Shown piece after piece: positions 26,787 to 32,871 of a stretch of DNA of 32,871 nucleotides (positions are counted from its first letter, which is position 1; the number at the start of each line of letters is the position of its first letter). Made by a program: the position numbers and the translations under genes. Source of the DNA: Bacteroidales bacterium (lineage in GTDB: Bacteria > Bacteroidota > Bacteroidia > Bacteroidales > Dysgonomonadaceae); contig JAAZCL010000091.1 in the NCBI GenBank assembly GCA_012513315.1, forward strand, positions 1 to 32,871, given 5' to 3'. Below the pieces are notes generated by a model, which was not told the DNA's origin, did no database searches, and saw only the letters and a list, made by a program, of their open reading frames with translations.

Positions 26787-29700
26787 CTCTTTTTAGATAT
26801 ACTGATTGTCAGATACATATCATCAATTTCAATCTCCTCTTCCATAACATCTTCTACAATAATGATTTCATCGGCCAAAACCTGATTTCTTATATAAGAA
26901 TCATAGTCGATAATTGCTTTATCTATGTTAGAATTAGATGAAATTTTAACCTTTACTCTATCAGTAATCTCAAAATCCTTTGCTTTACGAATATTTTGAA
27001 TCCTGTTTACCAGCTCACGAGCAATACCCTCTTTACGTAACTCATCGGTAATAGTTATATCAAGAGCAACAGTGAGCCTGCCTTCATTTCCAACAAGCCA
27101 ACCTGGTATATCTTCTGAAATTATTTCAACATCATCCAATCCAATAACTACTTCTTCACCACTTACATTGAGTATAAAAGAACCGTTACTTTCTAGCTTG
27201 TTGATATCACTGTTTTCCATCTCCTGAATCTTAACAGCAAGTAACTTCATAATCTTGCCATAGCGAGGACCAAGCTTCTTAAAGTCGGGCTTCACCCTCT
27301 TAACAAGCATCTCATTTGCAGAATCAACAAACAACAATTCTTTTACATTTACTTCATTCAATATTAATTGTTCAACAGCTTCAATATTAACCTTCTGCTC
27401 ATCATCTGCAATAGGTATCATAATCTTTGATAGAGGCTGACGTACCTTAATATTTACCTTTCGTCTTAATGAAAGTATAATAGATGATGCAGCTTGTGCC
27501 AAATACATTTGCTCCTCTAGTTCTTTATCAATAACCGCCTCATCGGCTTGTGGGAAATCATCAAGATGAACTGAATCCAGCTTATCGCTTCCACCTGTAA
27601 CCGAAGTCAAATCCAAATAGAGTCTATCTGCATAAAATGGCGCAATAGGTGCCATAAGCTTGGTAATTGTAACCAAACAGTAATAAAGAGTTTGATATGC
27701 AGAAAGCTTATCATCACTCATTTCACCACCCCAAAAACGTTTGCGATTGAGTCTTACATACCAATTGCTAAGATTGTCATTAACAAAATCTGCTATGGCA
27801 CGTCCGGCTTTAGTTGGCTCATAGTTTTTATAACCCTCATCAACCTCTTTAACTAAACTATTTAATAATGAAATTATCCAACGATCAATCTCTGGTCGTT
27901 TTTCAAGACTTATTTGTGGGTACTGATTACGGAATTCATCAACATTTGCATAAAGCGTAAAGAAAGAGTATGTATTATATAGCGTTCCAAAGAACTTTCT
28001 ACGAGCCTCCTCAATACCCTCAACATCAAACTTAAGATTCTCCCATGGCGCAGCATTTGTAATCATATACCATCGAAGCGGATCAGAACCATGCTTATCT
28101 ATAGTTTCAAATGGATCAACCGCATTTCCAAGTCGCTTCGACATTTTATTGCCATTCTTATCAAGCACTAAGCCATTCGACACAACATTCTTAAACGCCA
28201 CACTACCCTTCACCATAGAAGCTAATGCGTGCAACGTATAAAACCAACCCCTTGTTTGGTCAACTCCCTCTGCAATAAATTCTGCAGGAAACACTTTATC
28301 GAAATCAGCTTCAGGAAGATGAGGGTAGAAAACCTGTGCAAAAGGCATTGCCCCACTATCAAACCACACATCAATAAGATCCAACTCTCTGTGCATTGGT
28401 TTGCCGTTATCAGAAACCAATATTATATTGTCAACATATGGGCGGTGCAAGTCAATATCATCATATTCAAGATCCTCGTAATCATTCAAATCAAGATCTT
28501 TCCAAGGAAGCTTAACCATAACGCCTGCATCCAAAGACTTTTGCATCTCTGCATACAATTCTTTAACAGAGCCAATACATTTCTCTTCTTTACCATCTTC
28601 TGTGCGCCAAATTGGCAGTGGCGTACCCCAATATCTGCTCCTACTAAGGTTCCAGTCCTGCAAATTTTCTAGCCATTTACCAAAACGTCCGGTTCCCGTA
28701 GATTGTGGCTTCCAGTTAATAGTATTATTAAGCTCAATCATTTTTTCACGAGCAGCTGTTGTCCTAACAAACCAACTATCCAACGGATAGTATAATACAG
28801 GTTTGTCTGTACGCCAGCAGTGAGGATAATTGTGAACCTGCTTTTCAATTCTAAATGCACGGTTTTGTAGCTTCAGCATTACAGATAAGTCAACATCAAG
28901 TGTTGCATCAGCTTCGGTAAGAGTATCATCATATTGATTTTTTACATACCTACCGGCAAACTCTTCATAAAGCTTGGCATTCATGTTATTTTTAACAAAA
29001 TCAGAATCCAACTCTTCAAGTTTAAAATACTTACCTGTTAAGTCAACCATAGGTCTTCTATTACCATCTTTATCGGTAAGCATCAACCCTTCAACATCAT
29101 GCTCTTTTCCAATCTTCATGTCGTCGGCCCCAAAAGTAGGCGCTATGTGCACAATACCTGTACCATCTTCAGTAGTTACAAAATCACCTGTCACTACTTT
29201 AAAAGCATTTTCAGAAGCATTTACCCAAGGCATCAACTGTTCATACCTAACACCCTCAAGCTCTGAGCCCTTCCATATTTTATCTAAAACCCTATAAGGG
29301 ATATTTTTATCACCTTTCTTATAATCATCAAAAGAAAGCTCAGCATTTTTTTCAGAAAAATATGTCCCTAGCAGACTCTTTGCCAACACCACTGTGAGGG
29401 GCATACCCGTATACTGATTATATGTCTCAACAGCAACATAATCTATATTCTTACCAACCGCAAGCAAAACATTAGAAGGTAGAGTCCAAGGAGTTGTGGT
29501 CCATGCCAAAAGAAAAGCCTCTCCAAATCCACTCCACTCCTTTAAAGGGTCTATTATCTTAAATTGAGCAGTACAAGTAGTATCCGTTACATCTCGATAA
29601 CAACCCGGTTGATTTAATTCGTGTGTACTTAATCCAGTACCCGCAGCAGGTGAGTATGGCTGTATAGAATATCCTTTGTAAAGAAAGTTTTTGTTGTATA

Positions 29701-30208
29701 GCTCTTTTAGCAAATACCACAAAGTCTCTATGTATCTATTATCATATGTGATATAAGGATCGCTCATATCAACCCAGTAACCCATCTTTTTGGTCAGATC
29801 CTCCCATTCACGGGTGTATTTCATAACCTCGGTACGGCATGCGGCATTATACTCTTCTACAGTAATTTTTTTGCCAATGTCTTCCTTAGTAATTCCAAGT
29901 GTTTTTTCAACACTCAGCTCAACGGGCAATCCGTGCGTATCCCATCCGGCCTTTCGGTTAACCAAAAAGCCCTTCATAGTTTTATACCTGCAAAATATAT
30001 CTTTAATTGAACGTGCAATAACGTGATGTATACCCGGCATTCCGTTTGCCGATGGCGGACCTTCATAAAAAACAAAAGGTGTGCTACCTTCGCGTGCCTC
30101 CAGACTTCTTTTAAATATATCTTTTTCGTCCCATTCGCGCAGCATCTCTCTATTTATTTCTGCAAGGTCTAAACTGTTGTTTTCCGGAAATTTTTTGCTC
30201 ATCATCAA
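26783..30208 (-). CDS. ileS: Isoleucyl-tRNA synthetase (IleRS2-like, with GIHH in place of the HXGH motif)
   Basis: 1141 aa; FYEGPPSANGMPGIHHVIARSIKDIFCRYKTMKGF, GWDTHGLPVE, KNGNKMSKRLGNAVDP. Confidence 0.96.
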   Translation of the reverse strand: MMMSKKFPENNSLDLAEINREMLREWDEKDIFKRSLEAREGSTPFVFYEGPPSANGMPGIHHVIARSIKDIFCRYKTMKGFLVNRKAGWDTHGLPVELSVEKTLGITKEDIGKKITVEEYNAACRTEVMKYTREWEDLTKKMGYWVDMSDPYITYDNRYIETLWYLLKELYNKNFLYKGYSIQPYSPAAGTGLSTHELNQPGCYRDVTDTTCTAQFKIIDPLKEWSGFGEAFLLAWTTTPWTLPSNVLLAVGKNIDYVAVETYNQYTGMPLTVVLAKSLLGTYFSEKNAELSFDDYKKGDKNIPYRVLDKIWKGSELEGVRYEQLMPWVNASENAFKVVTGDFVTTEDGTGIVHIAPTFGADDMKIGKEHDVEGLMLTDKDGNRRPMVDLTGKYFKLEELDSDFVKNNMNAKLYEEFAGRYVKNQYDDTLTEADATLDVDLSVMLKLQNRAFRIEKQVHNYPHCWRTDKPVLYYPLDSWFVRTTAAREKMIELNNTINWKPQSTGTGRFGKWLENLQDWNLSRSRYWGTPLPIWRTEDGKEEKCIGSVKELYAEMQKSLDAGVMVKLPWKDLDLNDYEDLEYDDIDLHRPYVDNIILVSDNGKPMHRELDLIDVWFDSGAMPFAQVFYPHLPEADFDKVFPAEFIAEGVDQTRGWFYTLHALASMVKGSVAFKNVVSNGLVLDKNGNKMSKRLGNAVDPFETIDKHGSDPLRWYMITNAAPWENLKFDVEGIEEARRKFFGTLYNTYSFFTLYANVDEFRNQYPQISLEKRPEIDRWIISLLNSLVKEVDEGYKNYEPTKAGRAIADFVNDNLSNWYVRLNRKRFWGGEMSDDKLSAYQTLYYCLVTITKLMAPIAPFYADRLYLDLTSVTGGSDKLDSVHLDDFPQADEAVIDKELEEQMYLAQAASSIILSLRRKVNIKVRQPLSKIMIPIADDEQKVNIEAVEQLILNEVNVKELLFVDSANEMLVKRVKPDFKKLGPRYGKIMKLLAVKIQEMENSDINKLESNGSFILNVSGEEVVIGLDDVEIISEDIPGWLVGNEGRLTVALDITITDELRKEGIARELVNRIQNIRKAKDFEITDRVKVKISSNSNIDKAIIDYDSYIRNQVLADEIIIVEDVMEEEIEIDDMYLTISISKKS

Positions 30209-30236
30209 TAAATTAATCCCTGTAAAAATTAGTTTG

Positions 30237-30266
30237 CAAAGGTAGTAATAAAATAAGAAATGACAA
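30237..30266 (-). promoter_or_regulatory. Bacteroidota-type promoter for ileS
   Basis: Minus strand TTG (30266-30264), 19-bp spacer, TACCTTTG (30244-30237); 29 bp upstream of the ileS ORF start. Confidence 0.6.
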
Positions 30267-30287
30267 TCGATAGATTAGTTAAGAGGA

Positions 30288-30317
30288 TTTGTACTATCCA
30301 ACAAAATAGTATATTTG
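30288..30317 (+). promoter_or_regulatory. Bacteroidota-type promoter for the EEP-family gene
   Basis: TTTG (30288-30291), 18-bp spacer, TATATTTG (30310-30317); about 30 bp upstream of the start codon. Confidence 0.55.
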
Positions 30318-30348
30318 TGGGATAATTAATTTACTAAATAAAAATTAT

Positions 30349-31203
30349 ATGAGAAATATATTAAGCTTTATAATAATATGCATAATGATTACACCATCAG
30401 TTTTATCAGCACAAAACAATCATACCTCAACACACAAAGTTGCTTCATTCAACTTAAGGATGGACACATCTGGCGATGGCGAAAATGCTTGGCCTAACAG
30501 GGAAGAGATGGTGAAAGGGTTAATAAGCTTTCACAATCTGGATATAATAGGTACGCAAGAGGGCTTTAAACATCAACTAGAACAAATAATTGAACTTCCT
30601 GAATATGCTTATGTTGGAGCCGGCAGAGACGATGGCAAAGATGAAGGTGAGCATTCTGCTATTATATACAATAAAGACAAATACAGAGTTTTAGAAAATG
30701 GCGACTTCTGGTTTTCCGAAACCCCCGAAGTACCAGGCAAAGGTTGGGATGCTACATGCTGCAACCGAATATGTTCTTGGGCAAAGTTTCAAGATATTAG
30801 CACGGGCAAAGAGTTTTATGTTTTCAATTCTCACTACGATCATGAAGGAGAAGTAGCTCGCAAAAACTCTTCTCTTATGCTTATAGAAAAAGTAAAAGAG
30901 ATAGCCAAAGACTATCCCTTATTTGCTACGGGCGACTTTAACGCCACACCCGACTCTGAGCCTATACAAATTCTTATGAATTCTGAGGTGCTTCTAGATT
31001 CATACCTAGTAACAAAAAAACCTCCATATGGAACTGTAGGAACATTCAACTCATTTCGCCTTGATGCCCCGATGAATAACCGAATAGATTATATTTGGGT
31101 AACACCAAACATCACGGTAGAAAAGTATGGAGTTCTAAATGATATGCAGTATGGGCGTTTTCCGTCTGACCACTTCCCTGTTGTAATTGAAGCCAAGTTT
31201 TAA
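30349..31203 (+). CDS. Secreted endonuclease/exonuclease/phosphatase (EEP) family protein
   Basis: N-terminal signal peptide; VASFNLRMDTSGDGENAWPNR, IIGTQEGFKHQ, FATGDFNATPDSEP, RIDYIWVTPN, FPSDHFPVV. Confidence 0.92.
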   Translation: MRNILSFIIICIMITPSVLSAQNNHTSTHKVASFNLRMDTSGDGENAWPNREEMVKGLISFHNLDIIGTQEGFKHQLEQIIELPEYAYVGAGRDDGKDEGEHSAIIYNKDKYRVLENGDFWFSETPEVPGKGWDATCCNRICSWAKFQDISTGKEFYVFNSHYDHEGEVARKNSSLMLIEKVKEIAKDYPLFATGDFNATPDSEPIQILMNSEVLLDSYLVTKKPPYGTVGTFNSFRLDAPMNNRIDYIWVTPNITVEKYGVLNDMQYGRFPSDHFPVVIEAKF

Positions 31204-31211
31204 AGAACTTG
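31194..31211 (+). terminator. Short hairpin at the convergent EEP / aminotransferase junction
   Basis: CAAGTT-ttaaag-AACTTG followed by TTTATT. The stop codon of the plus-strand gene (31201-31203) lies in the loop. Confidence 0.45.
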
Positions 31212-31215
31212 TTTA

Positions 31216-32409
31216 TTACACTAATTTCTCTAAAGCTGTTTTAACCCTTGCAATTGCTTTTTCGATATTGTCATCGGAGGTAGCGTATGAAAATCTGATA
31301 CAACCAGGTGCACCAAACGCATCGCCACCAACACAAGCTACATGAGCTTCTTCAAGTAGATACATGGCAACATCAGTTGCTGTATCAATAGATTTTCCAT
31401 TAAAAGATTTACCAAGATAACTCTTACATTCGGGGAAAACATAAAATGCCCCCATTGGGTTATTTACATTTAGTCCAGGAATTTCTCTCAGCAAGTCAAC
31501 AATAAGACTACGACGTCTTTCAAATGCAGTTCTCATTTCGCTAACGCACGACTGGTCGCCAGTATATGCTGCAAGCGCTGCTTTTTGTGAAATTGAAGAA
31601 GGACCAGAAGTGTACTGCCCCTGAAGCATAGTGCAAGCCGAAGCTATCCACTGGGGTGCTGCAATCCAACCTATCCTCCAGCCCGTCATTGCGTAACCTT
31701 TTGATACTCCATTAACAATTACTACCCTATCAAATATTTTAGTGAATTGTGCAATCGACTCATGTTCACCTATATAATTAATATGCTCATAAATCTCATC
31801 AGCAATTACATATACATTATGATGCTTTTCAATAACCTCAGCAAGTGCAGCCAACTCTTCTTTTGTATAAACACTACCAGTAGGATTTGAAGGAGAGCAT
31901 AATATCAGAGCTTTGGTTTTAGGAGTTATAGCCTTCTCAAGCTGTTGAGGTGTAATCTTAAAATCCTGCTCAATGCCAGCATGAACAAAAACAGATTTTC
32001 CTTCTGCAAGTTTCACCATCTCCGGATAACTCACCCAATAAGGAGATGGAATTATTACCTCATCATCTTTATCAATTATTGAAAGGATAACGTTGCATAA
32101 TGATTGCTTTGCTCCTCCCGACACAACAATTTGTGCAGGTGTATAATCTAATTCGTTTTCTTTTTTGAGCTTATCACAGATAGCCTTTTTTAGATCTGGG
32201 AATCCTGCTACTGGCGAATAAAATGAAAAATTATCTTCTACCGCTTTCTTAGCAGCTTCTTTTATATGATCAGGAGTGTAAAAGTCGGGCTCACCAACAC
32301 TCATATTAATAACATCAAATCCCTGAGCTTTCAGTTCATTGCTTTTTTGGGCCATCGCAAATGTCTCTGAAGGCGACAATGCCAATAATCTTGTAGACAG
32401 TAATTCCAT
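31216..32409 (-). CDS. Pyridoxal-phosphate aminotransferase, aspartate aminotransferase class I type
   Basis: 397 aa; MSVGEPDFYTPDHIKEAA, SPSNPTGSVY, DEIYEHINY, PLP-lysine VNGVSKGYAMTGWRIGW. Confidence 0.94.
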   Translation of the reverse strand: MELLSTRLLALSPSETFAMAQKSNELKAQGFDVINMSVGEPDFYTPDHIKEAAKKAVEDNFSFYSPVAGFPDLKKAICDKLKKENELDYTPAQIVVSGGAKQSLCNVILSIIDKDDEVIIPSPYWVSYPEMVKLAEGKSVFVHAGIEQDFKITPQQLEKAITPKTKALILCSPSNPTGSVYTKEELAALAEVIEKHHNVYVIADEIYEHINYIGEHESIAQFTKIFDRVVIVNGVSKGYAMTGWRIGWIAAPQWIASACTMLQGQYTSGPSSISQKAALAAYTGDQSCVSEMRTAFERRRSLIVDLLREIPGLNVNNPMGAFYVFPECKSYLGKSFNGKSIDTATDVAMYLLEEAHVACVGGDAFGAPGCIRFSYATSDDNIEKAIARVKTALEKLV

Positions 32410-32542
32410 ATTTTATTTTACTTTATGATATTATACGACACAAAGATATATAAATATCATACTATATAGCACTATTTACTAAAATATTGACAAAAACAAA
32501 TGGACTTAAATTACATGGGGGAATCTCTCATGGTGGGTAAAC

Positions 32543-32568
32543 AAAAAAAGCCGCCTTATGGGCAGCCT
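32543..32568 (-). terminator. Intrinsic terminator downstream of the 47-aa ORF
   Basis: Minus strand AGGCTGCC-CATAA-GGCGGCTTTTTTTG: GC-rich stem (two G-U wobbles) followed by a T7 tract. Confidence 0.75.
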
Positions 32569-32645
32569 CTATTCACATTCATCGGCATACTTGCAGGCCT
32601 TTCCTGCTTTCTGCTCTAATTTTTTTTTAGATCTTTAGAAAGATC

Positions 32646-32789
32646 TTAGCTTGCTAAGCGCAAACTTGCTCTCAAACTACGGATTCTGTTTAATCTATTT
32701 GTACGATACACAGATCCTTTAGAAATATTTTGTTCCAGATATTTAATCTGACCCAAAATTTCATCTTTTGATAGGCTTTTGATTGTCAT
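32646..32789 (-). CDS. Small basic hypothetical protein (47 aa)
   Basis: Read directly from the minus strand, not in the supplied ORF track: MTIKSLSKDEILGQIKYLEQNISKGSVYRTNRLNRIRSLRASLRLAS*. Purine-rich AAAGGAAAT upstream and an intrinsic terminator downstream. Confidence 0.5.
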   Translation of the reverse strand: MTIKSLSKDEILGQIKYLEQNISKGSVYRTNRLNRIRSLRASLRLAS

Positions 32790-32871
32790 AATATTTCCTT
32801 TCTTTAAAATTAAACTTATGATTTATCAACAACCGTTCATTAAGAACCTAATTCAGTATATTTTTGATAAC

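Noticed and set aside
28229-28672. 147-aa plus-strand ORF inside ileS
   Set aside because: Antisense to ileS with no recognisable domain; long shadow ORFs are expected opposite a 3.4-kb gene.
32629-32646. AGATCTTTAGAAAGATCT next to a T9 run, considered as an intrinsic terminator
   Set aside because: The T-run precedes the hairpin on the plus strand and is an A-run after it on the minus strand, so it has the wrong polarity for intrinsic termination. Kept only as part of the tandem-hairpin observation.
1-32871. Search for CRISPR arrays, transposases, toxin-antitoxin pairs, phage genes or a defence island
   Set aside because: No regularly spaced repeats, integrase/transposase motifs or defence-type domains were seen by eye. 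The window reads as housekeeping chromosome plus the small-ORF locus at the right edge.

Overview
This window looks like ordinary chromosomal DNA of a low-GC Bacteroidota (probably Bacteroidales-like): TAnnTTTG-type promoters, an OstA-SurA-MutL block, a DUF4296 lipoprotein and a one-Cys DksA-like protein. It carries about 27 supportable protein genes, most of them housekeeping. On the left are a truncated MsbA-type ABC exporter, a membrane-bound CapD/WbpM-like sugar-nucleotide dehydratase, and an operon of nadC, dCMP deaminase and a CtpA-like protease. These are followed by rlmH, a DNA alkylation repair (AlkD-like) protein, pepE and a DHOD-like protein. A two-gene bacterial NHEJ operon (ku-ligD, PE-LIG-POL order) is next, then tRNA-Gly(GCC) and tRNA-Leu(UAA). 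A long minus-strand block holds an antiporter, a Rieske-like lipoprotein, an aldo/keto reductase, mutL, a small tail-anchored protein, an OstA-like protein, a SurA-like PPIase, ppdK, a DUF4296 lipoprotein, lspA, a DksA-like protein and ileS. The right end has a secreted EEP-family protein, an aspartate aminotransferase-like protein and an unannotated 47-aa ORF with a hairpin-rich 3' region. I saw no CRISPR array, prophage, transposase or complete novel multi-gene system. The items most worth following up are: (1) an IleRS2-type enzyme with the class I HXGH motif swapped to GIHH, (2) MutL lacking the endonuclease motifs, (3) the hairpin-rich small-ORF locus at the right edge, (4) terminator hairpins that contain the stop codons of neighbouring genes, (5) a dyad inside the tRNA promoter spacer and a duplicated tRNA 5' fragment in the tRNA leader, and (6) a Rieske-like lipoprotein without the usual His ligands.
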